64,000 nucleotides of DNA from Dietzia psychralcaliphila (GCF_003096095.1 NZ_CP015453.1:3410001-3474000), one strand, 5' to 3'. Positions 9,149-18,842 are shown, numbered from the stretch's first letter. The notes: generated by a model from the letters alone, not told the origin. A program made the numbers and translations.

Positions 9149-10390
9149 ATGAAGAACGCATTCTCCACCCCCGACCGACGAGTCGGAACTCTCCCGTCGG
9201 CGACCGGCTTCGTGCCGGCCCTGGAGGGCTTTCGCGCCGTGGCTGCGCTGGCCGTTCTCACCACTCATGTGGCGTTCCAGACCGGGTCCTCGACCGGGTC
9301 GGTGATCAACCGGGTCTGGGGCCGGTTCGACCTGTCCGTGGCAGTCTTCTTCGCCTTGTCCGGGTTCCTGCTGTGGCGGGCCCACGCCCTGCACGCGCGG
9401 CAGGGCGGGCCCGGAACCGCGCGGTCTCCGCGGGTCTACCTGCGTTCCCGCCTCGTCCGGATCATGCCGGCGTACCTCGTCCTGGTGGCCGCGGTGTTCC
9501 TCCTCCTGCCCCAGAACGCGCACAGTTCGGCCTCGACCTGGACGGCCAACCTGACCCTGATGCAGGTGTTCGTCCCCGACTCCCTGGTCGAGGGGTTGAC
9601 CCATGCGTGGTCGCTGTCCGTGGAGATGTCGTTCTACCTCGTCCTGCCGTTGCTGTGGTGGGCGCTCGCCGGGCTCCGGGGCCGCGCGGCGCGGTGGCGC
9701 ATCCCCGTCATCGCGGCTGTGGGGGTGCTGAGCCTGGCGTGGGCTCTGGTCCCCTGGTACGAGCTCGGACTGCCCGAGCGGATCAACGACCAGATCCTGC
9801 CCCCGGCGTTCGCCTCGTGGTTCGCGGCGGGGATGATCCTCGCCGAGCTCGCCGCCGCACCGCCGGGACGCCTCGCGGCGCTGGCGAGGCACCGCCACGC
9901 GCGGTGGGGCTGGTGGGCGGTGGTCGCGCTGGCGTTCGGTGTCAGCACCGTCCCGCAGTGGTTCACCGAGGGGTTCGTGCACCCCTCCGGGCCGGAGTTC
10001 GCGACCCGGACGGCACTGGGCGCCGTGGTGGCGTTCTGCCTGCTGGCCCCGGTGATACTGGCGCCGCAGGGACAGCGTTTCGCGGTGCTGGACTCCACGG
10101 TGGTGGGCATGCTGGGCAGGTGGTCCTACGGCGTGTTCCTGTGGCACGTGCTGGTCCTGCACTTCGCGTTCCAGATCGCGTTCGTGCCCATGTTCTCCGG
10201 CCACATGCTCGAGATCTGGGTGATCACCGTGGTGGTCTCCACCGTGCTCGCGGCGGCCAGCTACGCGCTGGTCGAGGAGCCGTCGGGGCGCTGGTTCGCC
10301 CCCCGGCGCACTCCCCGCGGAACGCCGAGCACCGACGGCCAGGCCGCGGCCAACCCGGCGCAGACGAGCCCCGCCACCGTCGCGACCTGA
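9149..10390 (+). CDS. Membrane acyltransferase, OafA/Rv0228 type (acyltransferase 3)
   Basis: About 413 residues with about ten helices. The N-terminal LEGFRAVAALAVLTTH carries the catalytic-type His, and DLSVAVFFALSGFLLW and a short R/K-rich loop follow, as in acyltransferase 3 enzymes. It should transfer an acyl group to an envelope glycan or lipid from the cytoplasmic side. AGGAG lies 13 bases upstream of the ATG; the GTG three bases earlier is an alternative start. Its final 130 bases are antisense to the aftD 3' end. Confidence 0.87.
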   Translation: MKNAFSTPDRRVGTLPSATGFVPALEGFRAVAALAVLTTHVAFQTGSSTGSVINRVWGRFDLSVAVFFALSGFLLWRAHALHARQGGPGTARSPRVYLRSRLVRIMPAYLVLVAAVFLLLPQNAHSSASTWTANLTLMQVFVPDSLVEGLTHAWSLSVEMSFYLVLPLLWWALAGLRGRAARWRIPVIAAVGVLSLAWALVPWYELGLPERINDQILPPAFASWFAAGMILAELAAAPPGRLAALARHRHARWGWWAVVALAFGVSTVPQWFTEGFVHPSGPEFATRTALGAVVAFCLLAPVILAPQGQRFAVLDSTVVGMLGRWSYGVFLWHVLVLHFAFQIAFVPMFSGHMLEIWVITVVVSTVLAAASYALVEEPSGRWFAPRRTPRGTPSTDGQAAANPAQTSPATVAT

Positions 10391-13300
10391 GGAAGCCAGC
10401 CGTCGCCGGCGTACCCGGCTGGGGTGGGCCACGGGGCGCGGGCGAGTAGCGCGGCGCCCGCGACCATCCCCACACCCGACCCGACGATCAACAGATCCCG
10501 CGCCCGCCCTGCACCCAGGTAGCGGCTCGCCACCAGGGCACTGACGGTGAGCACCGCCGAGAGCCCCAGACCCACCGGGCCCGCCAGCGCGTAGGCGACG
10601 GCCACCGTGGCGGTCGCGGTGACGGCCCCGCCGCCGCGCCACACCACTGCGCGGGCGCCCGCCCGGTCGCGGCCACGGAGCAGGAAGAGGATCAGGACCA
10701 GCGTCAGCACGAACGGCCCGGTCATGAGCGCCGCCCGGTACGGCCCGTCGAGCGGGACCGTCAGGACGAGGGTCGCCCCGGTGCCGGCGGCGGGCAGGAC
10801 CCAACCCTGCTTCCAGCCGTCCACGGTCACCGGGCGGACATCGGGCAACTCGGTGCCGTCGTCGGCGACCAGCGTTGCCTCCCACGCGGGGGACACCGAC
10901 TCGGGCACCACCAGGACCCGCTCCCGCGGCGCTGCGGGTACGTGCAGCTCGCGGCGCGAGGCGTCCCACCGGACCGTCGCGACCGCTCGGGTCGCCTGCA
11001 ACGCCCCGCCCAGGACCGGCGTGCGGGTGGTGGACTCGGCGCGACCGGTGCCCGCGCGGCCGGCGCCGTCACCCCCGACACCACCGCCTTCACCACCACC
11101 GTCACCACCACCGTCGACGACGACGAGGCCCACCGAATCGACCGAGAACGCCTCCCCGGGGTCCACCGAGACCTCCACCGGCCCGGCGGCCATCGCGACC
11201 GGGTCGTCGTCGCACGGTTCGACGGGGATCGCGCGGCCCTCGAGCAGCTCCCGCCGCGTGGTGGTCAGGCGGGTGGAGACCGACCGGTCGCCGATGGACA
11301 ACCGGGGTCCGTCCTGGCAGGCCAGGGTGACCGGATCGTCGTTGGCCGCGGGCAGTGCGCCGATCCGGGCACCGGTGCCGTCCTGGACCCACACCTCGGC
11401 GATCCCGGTGGGGACCTGCGTGCCTCCCGGGGTCCGCACGTCGTGCGCGGTGTCTATCCGGACCGTCACCCGGTCGGTGTGGTCGGCGGGCAGGGGGACG
11501 ACGACGGACCCGTCCTCCTCCGGCGCGATCGCGTCCAGGTCGACGCGGGTGGTCTGGACGCCGGTGTCCACGGTGATCACCCGGGGGGCTGCCGGGGCGT
11601 CCGACCGCGGTGCCCACAGCCTGATCGAGCCGACCAGCTGGCGGCCGGGTAGCTGCAGCTCGAGCGTCGGCGAGGGGACGTCGGGCGCGTGCCAGCTGGT
11701 CGACCGGTCACCGTCGACGGCTGCTGACGGGCCGCCGGCGGGGTCGGTCACCAGGGACTCGCCCACGGCTCGGACCTGGCGCGCGCGGGTGGCGGGGTCG
11801 CCTCGCAGCACATCGTCCAACGCCGCACTGACCCGCGGGCGCACGAGGAGCTGCGGTAGGACCGCGGTCCCGGTCGGCACGTCGAGCAGGCGGGCGAAGC
11901 GCTTCGGTTCCTCGGCCTCGATGGCGAGCTCCGGAGCGCACCGCACAGCGCCGGTCTCCTCCTCGGCGCCCGCCAACCCCTCGACCGGGCTCCCGCCGTG
12001 GACGCAGTCCGAGCGACCGCCCAGTTCCTGCCGGAGCACCCAACCGGACGGCGCCGCGGAGTCCGAGGGCCGGTCCGGCAGCGCCACCACCCGCAGAAGC
12101 GGGATGTCCTCGCCGGCCGAGCTCAGCCGGATGTCCGACACCTCGAAGTAGGTGCCGCGGCCTCCGTCGGCGAGGCCCGTCGCCGTGACCCGCACCGTCT
12201 CGGTGGGGCCCGGGGGCAGTGCCACGACCAGCTCGCCGCCGCCGGTCGGATAGGCGGTGGTGGTGCCGGAGTCCGTACGGATCTGCAGGGTGCTGACCTC
12301 GGGCCCCGCATCCGGGACCGGCACGGTGATCCGGAGCAGTCCCCGGTCGACGGGCTCGGGGAGGTCGATCTCGATCCACTGACCGAAGGCCGAGCCGTAG
12401 CCCCCGGAGCGCCAGGCGGTATCCGGGTCACCGTCGACCGCCGCCGCCACCGAACGTGCGGGCCTGACCGGCCCTGTCTGGGCGGAGTCCGATGCCGACG
12501 ACGAGACCCGGACCCGGGCGTCCCACCATCGGGCCTGCGCCAGTGGTGGTTCGGTGTCGGAGACGGAGGCCGCGTAGTCCGGAACCGAGCCACGGCTGCG
12601 TCGCGGGTCGCCCTCGGCCCGGACCGCCGACGAGTGGTGGTCGAGGCGGCCGAAGTCGGTTTCCCGGTCCGTCGGGGAGTCCGTGAGGACAGGGGCCGTG
12701 GAGGTGACCGGTCGCGGCCTGGGGAAGGGATCGGAGGCGGGGTCCACACCCGCAGCGTCGGCGTCGACCTCGAGCAGTCTGGTCACCCGGGCCGGGGACC
12801 CGACCGTGTCCCGCACGGCCAGGAGGTCGTCGAGCCGGGACAGCGACTCCGGCCCGCCGGACACCACCGGCAGGTCACGCACCTCCACCGTGTACGGGGC
12901 CGTGGCCGACCGGGGCGGCCCCGGGGACGCGGCGTCCGAACCCAACCGGGAGTCGACCCGGTAGATCTCGATCGCCGGATAGGCCGGGCGGAGGCCCGAG
13001 TCGGGGACGACGACCACCTCGTCGTCGTCACCGGTTACGTCCCCGACCTCAGTGCCTCCTACCTCCGTGCCCCCGACCTGAGTGCCCCCGACCGGTTCCC
13101 CGAACTCCGCGACCTTGACCAGACCCGGAGAGCCGTCGATCGCCTGGTGGACCAGGACCGGCCGGGGCGCACCGGAGTCGGCGGTGAGGTCGTTGCGCAC
13201 CACCAGGAATCCGATCCCGAGCGAGGCGAGCGTGGCGGCCATCCCCGGGGCGGGGTTGCCGTCGGCGAGACGACGCTGGACGGCGTCGAGGGCCCGGATC

Positions 13301-14871
13301 GCCGGCGCGGGCTGCAGCGGCACCGAGTCCCGGACCGCCCACGGTGTGGTGGCCAGCGGCTGCAGCGGTTCGTCGCGGGTGACGCCCCAGACCTGACGCC
13401 CGAAGGACGACCCCGGCACCACCAGTGCACGCGTCGTCGCCGCGGGGTCGGGGTCACCGCCCTCGGCGATCGCTGCCCCCGGCACCGCGACCGGCGCGTT
13501 CTCCGAGAGCCAGGCGGCGGCGTCGGTCCAGTGGTCGGGGATCGCGGCGTGGGCGCCGACCGGGGCCAGGCGACCGAGCAACGCCGGGGCCACCGCGACG
13601 GTGCCCGCGAGCACCACGACCATGGCCACGGCCACCGAACGGTTCCGCTCGGGGTGCGCCACCGCGGTCCAGCCGCGCGCGGTCGGTTCGCCCTCTCCCG
13701 AGCGTTCCGAACCGCCGTGCACACCGGCGAGCAGGCGCGCCAACAGATGGGCCGTGCCCAGGACCAGCGGGAGACGAAGCAGTGGCTCGAACTTGTGGAC
13801 GTTGCGCAGCGGCGCGCCCGCGCCGTCGAGGAATGCGCGGAGCGTCTCGGCCAGACCGCCACCGGCCGGCCCGACCCACGGCGCCGCCATCGCCACCAAC
13901 CCGACGGCGGCGATCACCAGGAGCCGACCCCGGGCGGGCATCCCCCGGTGGAGCAGTCCCAGCACCCCGACCGCCGCGATCACGCCGGTGGCCAGGACGA
14001 ACACCGGTTCGCTGGTGAGCGCGGCGCCGGCCACCCGGTCCGTGGACACGAACGGCACCCACGTCGCGGCCCCGCGCAGCACCTCCGTCGCCGACGACCA
14101 CCGCGTCGTGACCTCAGCCGACTCGATGAGGTCGAGGAATGGCGGCGAGACCCGTCCGAGCAGGACCAGCGGCACCGCCCACCACAGACACACCGCCGCC
14201 GAGAGGGGCAGCCACCACGCCGCCAGCCTCGCCCAGGTGCGTCCGGGGCGGTGCATGAGCCACCACAGGACGGCGGGCAGGCAGGCGACCAGGGTGGCGA
14301 CCGCGTTGACCGCGCCCATCAGCGCCAGGGCCAGCGCGGCCCCGGCAGCGCCCCGCCGAGGGGACATCCGCCCCTGCAACACGCGGACTACCGGGAGCAG
14401 CACCCACGGGGCCAGCGCCACGGGCCAGATCTCCGAGGAGATCGAACCGAGGTCGCCGAGCATCCGGGGCGCCAGTGCGTAGAGGATCCCCGCCACGGCC
14501 CTGGTGTGGCGGGTACCGATCCTCAGAGCGGCCGCGACCCGGACCACCCCGACATAGGCGACCGTCAGGACCACCGCCCACCACAGACGTTGGGTCAGCC
14601 AGGCAGGCATCCCGACCAGGTCGAACAGCGCGAAGAACGGTCCCTGAGGGAAGAGATACCCGTACGCCTGGTTCTGGACCTGTCCGCTGAACGACAGTCC
14701 GGTCCACAGATGGGTGGCCTGTGCGAGGAAGCGTCCGGGGTCGACGACGAGGTCGTACTTGGTATCGGGGACTACCAGTCCCGGGGACTGCAGGCAGGCC
14801 AGGAGGAGAAAAGCGAGAAAGGCGACGACCGCGTCGCGCGCGCCTGCGCCGAGACGGATCCCGCGGGTCAC
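10261..14871 (-). CDS. aftD: AftD, alpha-(1->3)-arabinofuranosyltransferase
   Basis: A 1536-residue GT-C enzyme that branches arabinan in arabinogalactan/lipoarabinomannan using decaprenyl-phospho-arabinose. The N-terminal third holds about a dozen helices; the first external loop has PDTKYDLVVDP. The middle is extracytoplasmic, with two discoidin/CBM-like modules around residues 800-870 (AWRSGGYGSAFGQWIEIDL) and 1050-1100 (SWHAPDVPSPTLELQLPG). The C-terminus adds further helices. It is longer than the roughly 1400 residues of the mycobacterial enzyme. GTG 14871 lies 21 bases after the DUF2613 gene, so the two form an operon. The 3' end overlaps the acyltransferase. Confidence 0.95.
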   Translation of the reverse strand: MTRGIRLGAGARDAVVAFLAFLLLACLQSPGLVVPDTKYDLVVDPGRFLAQATHLWTGLSFSGQVQNQAYGYLFPQGPFFALFDLVGMPAWLTQRLWWAVVLTVAYVGVVRVAAALRIGTRHTRAVAGILYALAPRMLGDLGSISSEIWPVALAPWVLLPVVRVLQGRMSPRRGAAGAALALALMGAVNAVATLVACLPAVLWWLMHRPGRTWARLAAWWLPLSAAVCLWWAVPLVLLGRVSPPFLDLIESAEVTTRWSSATEVLRGAATWVPFVSTDRVAGAALTSEPVFVLATGVIAAVGVLGLLHRGMPARGRLLVIAAVGLVAMAAPWVGPAGGGLAETLRAFLDGAGAPLRNVHKFEPLLRLPLVLGTAHLLARLLAGVHGGSERSGEGEPTARGWTAVAHPERNRSVAVAMVVVLAGTVAVAPALLGRLAPVGAHAAIPDHWTDAAAWLSENAPVAVPGAAIAEGGDPDPAATTRALVVPGSSFGRQVWGVTRDEPLQPLATTPWAVRDSVPLQPAPAIRALDAVQRRLADGNPAPGMAATLASLGIGFLVVRNDLTADSGAPRPVLVHQAIDGSPGLVKVAEFGEPVGGTQVGGTEVGGTEVGDVTGDDDEVVVVPDSGLRPAYPAIEIYRVDSRLGSDAASPGPPRSATAPYTVEVRDLPVVSGGPESLSRLDDLLAVRDTVGSPARVTRLLEVDADAAGVDPASDPFPRPRPVTSTAPVLTDSPTDRETDFGRLDHHSSAVRAEGDPRRSRGSVPDYAASVSDTEPPLAQARWWDARVRVSSSASDSAQTGPVRPARSVAAAVDGDPDTAWRSGGYGSAFGQWIEIDLPEPVDRGLLRITVPVPDAGPEVSTLQIRTDSGTTTAYPTGGGELVVALPPGPTETVRVTATGLADGGRGTYFEVSDIRLSSAGEDIPLLRVVALPDRPSDSAAPSGWVLRQELGGRSDCVHGGSPVEGLAGAEEETGAVRCAPELAIEAEEPKRFARLLDVPTGTAVLPQLLVRPRVSAALDDVLRGDPATRARQVRAVGESLVTDPAGGPSAAVDGDRSTSWHAPDVPSPTLELQLPGRQLVGSIRLWAPRSDAPAAPRVITVDTGVQTTRVDLDAIAPEEDGSVVVPLPADHTDRVTVRIDTAHDVRTPGGTQVPTGIAEVWVQDGTGARIGALPAANDDPVTLACQDGPRLSIGDRSVSTRLTTTRRELLEGRAIPVEPCDDDPVAMAAGPVEVSVDPGEAFSVDSVGLVVVDGGGDGGGEGGGVGGDGAGRAGTGRAESTTRTPVLGGALQATRAVATVRWDASRRELHVPAAPRERVLVVPESVSPAWEATLVADDGTELPDVRPVTVDGWKQGWVLPAAGTGATLVLTVPLDGPYRAALMTGPFVLTLVLILFLLRGRDRAGARAVVWRGGGAVTATATVAVAYALAGPVGLGLSAVLTVSALVASRYLGAGRARDLLIVGSGVGMVAGAALLARAPWPTPAGYAGDGWLPQVATVAGLVCAGLAAAWPSVLGVPRGVRRGANQRPDGSSTSA

Positions 14872-14892
14872 CTCGGCGGGCGCGAAGGGGGA

Positions 14893-15060
14893 CTAGCGGG
14901 CGCCGTACTCGACCTGGCCCAGGAGGGCCTGGTCGGCGGGCGGCTGCGCGACCTCGGGGATGGAGTTCTCGGCCATCGCGGAGTTCGCTCCGAACGCGAC
15001 GATGCCGCCGAGGACGATTCCGCCGACTGCGCTGGCGAGCGCTCCGGTACCGAAGCTCAT
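14893..15060 (-). CDS. DUF2613 mini-protein (Rv0236A-like), 55 residues
   Basis: The ATG has GGGAG seven bases upstream and the frame reads to TAG at 14893. The product has one N-terminal hydrophobic helix (ALASAVGGIVLGGIVAFG) and an exported Pro/Glu-rich tail ending in EYGAR, as in the DUF2613 family that precedes aftD in mycolata. The fixed pairing suggests a small partner of AftD or of the arabinan machinery; that role is inferred. Confidence 0.85.
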   Translation of the reverse strand: MSFGTGALASAVGGIVLGGIVAFGANSAMAENSIPEVAQPPADQALLGQVEYGAR

Positions 15061-15177
15061 CGAGTTCTCCCTGCGGGTAACGAGAATTGGGCGTCATGGC
15101 AGTGCCGTAGGGCACACCGACGCCGAAAGAGTATCACCCGGTGCAGCACGGATCGTGCGTAGTGTCGCCCACAACTC

Positions 15178-15193
15178 CTTACTGGCCGGTAAG
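15178..15193. promoter_or_regulatory. Probable TetR operator (autoregulation)
   Basis: CTTACTGGCCGGTAAG is a 16-base dyad with a single T:G mismatch pair. It lies 42-58 bases upstream of the TetR gene, in the gap divergent from the DUF2613-aftD operon. TetR proteins usually bind such dyads near their own promoter. It could control the TetR-fadD operon, the aftD operon or both. Confidence 0.55.
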
Positions 15194-15235
15194 TTGGTGT
15201 GGGACACGACACCACGTCCCGCCGGAAGGAGTCCT

Positions 15236-15862
15236 GTGACGACGGGGACCAAACGGATCCCACGCGCGATCCGCGAACAGCAGATGCTCGACTCGGCCAT
15301 CCGCGTGTTCTCCGACCTCGGCTACCGGTCGGCGTCGATGGACACCATCGCCAAGGACGCCAGGATCTCCAAGCCGATGCTCTACCTCTACTACGGCTCC
15401 AAGGAGGAACTGTTCTCCGCGTGCGTGGTCCGCGAGTCCGGGCGGCTCATCGACCACCTCACCTCCGCGGCGACCAGCGGGACCGGTGCGCGTCACAGTC
15501 TGGAGAGCGTCGTGGAGGCGTTCCTCGACTATGTGGACGACCACGCCGACTCGTGGAACGTCGTGTACCGCCAGGCCGTCGCGGAGCCCTCGTTCAGTGA
15601 CGAGGTGGAGAAGACCCGCTCCGTCCTGGTGGACCTGACCACCGACCTGCTGGCGCAGAACTCGGTGGACGAGCGCAGCCGAGAGGTACTCGAGGTGGTC
15701 GCCACGGCGCTCGTCGGGGCCGGAGAGGCGGTCGCCGACCGCGTCGCGCACCGGTCCATCCCCAAATCGGTGGCCGCAGGAGTGGTCGTCGAACTCGCGT
15801 GGCGCGGCCTCGCAGGAGATCCCGCCAAGTCACTCACCACCCCTAAAGAGGAGAAGCCGTGA
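15236..15862 (+). CDS. TetR-family regulator, probable fatty-acid regulator
   Basis: About 208 residues. The N-terminal helix-turn-helix region (ASMDTIAKDARISKPMLYLYYGSKEELF) is classic TetR; the C-terminal ligand domain is unassigned. GTG 15236 has AAGGAG five bases upstream; the longer upstream frame crosses the operator and is unlikely. Its stop overlaps the fadD start (GTGA), so the two are translated together, and an acyl-CoA ligand is a reasonable guess. Confidence 0.88.
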   Translation: MTTGTKRIPRAIREQQMLDSAIRVFSDLGYRSASMDTIAKDARISKPMLYLYYGSKEELFSACVVRESGRLIDHLTSAATSGTGARHSLESVVEAFLDYVDDHADSWNVVYRQAVAEPSFSDEVEKTRSVLVDLTTDLLAQNSVDERSREVLEVVATALVGAGEAVADRVAHRSIPKSVAAGVVVELAWRGLAGDPAKSLTTPKEEKP

Positions 15863-17739
15863 CCGACACGACCGAAGACAGCACCCGCCGCAAGTCCCAG
15901 GGCGCCAGGACCCTCACCCCGCTCGACCTGGCGGGAGGCCTCCCTTCTCTCGTCTCCGATCTCCCGACCGTCCTGCGCGGTCTCCGGATCGTCCGCTCCT
16001 CCCGCGGTACCGACAAGATCTCGATCGGCAGGAGGTTCCAGGAACTGGCGGCCTCGCAGCCGGACGCACCGTTCGTGCGCTTCCTGGGTTCCGAGGTCAC
16101 CTACGGCGAGGCCAACCGGCGGGCCAACCGCTTCGCCGAGGTGCTCAAGGCGCGTGGAGTGGAGCGCGGCGACACGGTCGGTATCTGCATGGTCAACCGG
16201 CCCGAGGTCATGCTCGCCATCCTCGGCGCGGTCAAGGTGGGCGCCTCGGTCGGCCTGCTCAACCACCACCAGCGCGGAGAGGTCCTGGAGCACTCGCAGA
16301 AGATCCTCGACTCGAAGGTCATCCTCATCGGAGCCGAGTGCGCCGAGGCCGCCGGGTCCATCCCCCGTGAGAACTGGCGCGGCGAGCTGATCGCCGTGGG
16401 GACCGAGGTCGACCTGCCGTTCCGCGAGTTCACCGCCGGCCACCGCCCGGATGAGCTCTCCGATCTGACCTGGCTCGAGGACGAGCTCGAGGCCCTCGGT
16501 GCGGACGCCGGCGCCACCAACCCGCCCGAGGCCGACGAGACGCTGGGCAACGAGACCGCGTACTACGTGTTCACCTCGGGCACGACGGGGCTGCCCAAGG
16601 CCTCGACCATGACCCACTATCGCTGGAACCGCGCACTCGCCGGGTTCGGCCTGTCGGGCGTGCGACTCAAGAAGGACGACGTCCTGCTGTGCCCGCTGCC
16701 GATGTACCACAACAACGCCCTGACCGTCGGGCTGGGCTGCGTGCTGGCCGCCGGTGCGTGCCTGGCCATCGAGGAGCACTTCTCCGCGTCGAAGTTCTGG
16801 GACCAGGCCCGCGCGGCCGGGGCCACCGCCGCCATCTACATCGGTGAGATCTGCCGCTATCTGCTCAACCAGGAGCCCGGCCCGGGCGACCGTGACCACT
16901 CCGTCCGGGTGATGACGGGAAACGGGTTGCGCCCCGAGATCTGGGACGAGTTCAAGGAGCGCTTCGGCGTCGAACGGATCTGTGAGTTCTACGCGGCCAG
17001 CGAGTGCAATATCGCCTTCGTCAACGCCTTCAACATCGCCAAGACCACCGGCTACTGCCCGATGGACTTCGCGATCGTGGACTACGACCCGGACACCGGG
17101 GAGCCCCGCCGCGGCGAGGACGGCAGGCTGACGAAGGTGGGCAAGGGCGGGATCGGCCTGCTGATCAGCGGCATCTCCGACACGCAGCCCTTCGATGGCT
17201 ACACCGACAAGGAGGCCACGGAGAAGAAGGTCATCCGCGACGCCTTCAGTGACGGCGACGCCTGGTTCGTCTCGGGCGACCTCATGCTGGACCAGGGCCT
17301 CAAGCACGCCTCGTTCGTGGACCGACTCGGCGACACCTTCCGGTGGAAGGGCGAGAACGTGGCCACCACCGAGGTGGAGGCGGCCGTCAGCTCTCGGCAC
17401 GAGGTGGACCAGGCCGTGGTCTACGGTGTGCCCGTGCCGGGCGCCGACGGCAAGGCGGGCATGGCCGCCGTGCGGCTGCACGACAAGTCGGACTTCGACG
17501 GTGCCGCGCTCGCCGAGCACCTGCGCAAGTCGTTGCCGTCGTACGCGGTCCCGCTGTTCATCCGGCTCTCGAAGGAGCTCGAGGTGACCTCGACCTACAA
17601 GAGCCGCAAGACCGAACTGCGCGAGCAGGCGTTCGACACCTCCACGTTCGACGACCCGCTCTACGTACTCTCCTCCGACAAGGGCTACATCCCCTTCTAC
17701 GATGGGGCGGAGAACGACGTCGTCGCCGGCAAGGCCTGA
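15859..17739 (+). CDS. Long-chain acyl-CoA synthetase (FadD6/FATP type)
   Basis: About 626 residues, an ANL-superfamily enzyme that activates fatty acids as acyl-AMP and then acyl-CoA. The AMP-binding P-loop YVFTSGTTGLPKA is near residue 236, YAASECN near 375 and FVDRLGDTFRWKGENV near 475, the last typical of the FATP/very-long-chain branch. The C-terminal Lys region SRKTELREQ is present. It overlaps the TetR stop by four bases. The substrate chain length is not visible. Confidence 0.92.
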   Translation: MTDTTEDSTRRKSQGARTLTPLDLAGGLPSLVSDLPTVLRGLRIVRSSRGTDKISIGRRFQELAASQPDAPFVRFLGSEVTYGEANRRANRFAEVLKARGVERGDTVGICMVNRPEVMLAILGAVKVGASVGLLNHHQRGEVLEHSQKILDSKVILIGAECAEAAGSIPRENWRGELIAVGTEVDLPFREFTAGHRPDELSDLTWLEDELEALGADAGATNPPEADETLGNETAYYVFTSGTTGLPKASTMTHYRWNRALAGFGLSGVRLKKDDVLLCPLPMYHNNALTVGLGCVLAAGACLAIEEHFSASKFWDQARAAGATAAIYIGEICRYLLNQEPGPGDRDHSVRVMTGNGLRPEIWDEFKERFGVERICEFYAASECNIAFVNAFNIAKTTGYCPMDFAIVDYDPDTGEPRRGEDGRLTKVGKGGIGLLISGISDTQPFDGYTDKEATEKKVIRDAFSDGDAWFVSGDLMLDQGLKHASFVDRLGDTFRWKGENVATTEVEAAVSSRHEVDQAVVYGVPVPGADGKAGMAAVRLHDKSDFDGAALAEHLRKSLPSYAVPLFIRLSKELEVTSTYKSRKTELREQAFDTSTFDDPLYVLSSDKGYIPFYDGAENDVVAGKA

Positions 17740-17774
17740 GGCCGGGGACACCCCCGAGGAGGTCCCGCCGCCGC

Positions 17775-18827
17775 ATGCCCAATCGCCGCATGCACAGCCG
17801 ACGCACGCACAGTCAACGCATGCACAGTCGACGCACGCCCGGTCGCGGCGGGGCCGAACTCTCCCGCCGGTCCCTGCTGATCGGCTTGTCACTGGGAGCG
17901 GGCGGTGGGGCGGGATGGGCGTTGACCTCGGCACTCGGGGCGGACGACGACGAGGCGACGTCCGGCCCGGGTACCGAATCCGTGACTCCCCGCCCTTACG
18001 TCGCACCCGAGGGCGCGGTCCCGGTCATGGAACCCCGCCGGTTCTTCTACGCCGACCCCGGCGACACCGACGGGCAGACCTTCGGTGACCTCTACCTGCC
18101 CGAGTCGGACAATCCGGCACTGCCGGTGGTGGTGTTGATCCACGGCGGCGGGTGGAAGGACTCGCTGGGCCTGGCCTACATGGAGAACCAGGCACGCGAC
18201 CTGGCCTCCTTCGACGTGGCGGTGTGGAACATCGAGTACCGCCGCGTGGGCTCGGGGGGTGGCTGGCCCACCACGGTCGCGGACGTGTGCGGGGCCGTGG
18301 ACCACCTGGTGGAGGTCTCCGCACAGGTGGGTCACCGTCTCGACCTCCGGCGGGTGGTGGTCTCCGGGCATTCGGCCGGCGGACACCTGGCGCTGTGGGT
18401 GGCCGGGCGGGCGCGCCTGCCGTCCTCACTGCCCGGGTCCCGCCCCGTGGTCCCGGTCTCCGGCTGTGTGTCCCTGGCCGGGGTCGCCGACCTGCTCCAC
18501 GCCGAGGAGTCCGGTGACAAGTACGTCGCCGGACTCCTCGGCGGTCGCTCCGACACCCGCCGTCAGCGCTACCGGGACGCCTCGCCCGTGGCTCACCTTC
18601 CCACCGGCGTCCCGGTGGTGTGCGTCCACGGTCGTGACGACGAGGTGGTCCTGCCCGAGCAGTCTGAGGACTACGTGCGGGCGGCCCGCCGGGTGGGCGA
18701 TCCCGCCCGCGTCTCGCTGGTCCCCGGTGGCCACGACCCGTGGGGCGACATCACCGGCCGGGCGTGGCACGACACCCGCGACACGATGCTCGCGATGGCG
18801 CGCGGGATCCCCGGCCCCACCGGGTGA
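17775..18827 (+). CDS. Tat-exported alpha/beta-hydrolase (HGGGW esterase)
   Basis: About 350 residues. A Tat motif SRRSLLIG at residues 30-37 precedes a hydrophobic stretch, so it is exported folded. The catalytic parts are the oxyanion loop HGGGW near 122, nucleophile GHSAGG near 198, Asp in HGRDDEVV and His in PGGHDPW. This matches the BD-FAE/kynurenine-formamidase-like esterase fold. The n-region before the twin Arg is built from a 15-base tandem repeat. GAGGAGG lies 12 bases before ATG 17775, rather far; ATG 17790 is possible. Confidence 0.85.
   Translation: MPNRRMHSRRTHSQRMHSRRTPGRGGAELSRRSLLIGLSLGAGGGAGWALTSALGADDDEATSGPGTESVTPRPYVAPEGAVPVMEPRRFFYADPGDTDGQTFGDLYLPESDNPALPVVVLIHGGGWKDSLGLAYMENQARDLASFDVAVWNIEYRRVGSGGGWPTTVADVCGAVDHLVEVSAQVGHRLDLRRVVVSGHSAGGHLALWVAGRARLPSSLPGSRPVVPVSGCVSLAGVADLLHAEESGDKYVAGLLGGRSDTRRQRYRDASPVAHLPTGVPVVCVHGRDDEVVLPEQSEDYVRAARRVGDPARVSLVPGGHDPWGDITGRAWHDTRDTMLAMARGIPGPTG
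17787..17846 (+). repeat. Four tandem 15-bp repeats in Tat signal n-region
   Basis: Units at 17787, 17802, 17817 and 17832 follow CGCATGCACAGYCGA / CGCACGCACAGTCAA and encode RMHSR, RTHSQ, RMHSR and RTPGR. Units 1 and 3 differ by one base. The repeat keeps frame, so copy number would change only the length of the basic n-region. Confidence 0.85.
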
Positions 18828-18842
18828 CGGACGGTCCCGGGG

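Noticed and set aside
11998-15162. Very long open frame on the plus strand (over 1000 codons) antisense to aftD
   Set aside because: Arg/Gly/Asp-rich, no domain, expected from GC-rich third positions of the real aftD frame.
17787-17846. CRISPR array
   Set aside because: Units of 15 bases are contiguous with no spacers and no cas genes are present.
15529-18006. Long minus-strand open frame across fadD and the esterase start
   Set aside because: Composition is a shadow of fadD; no family signature, and it would cover two clear genes.
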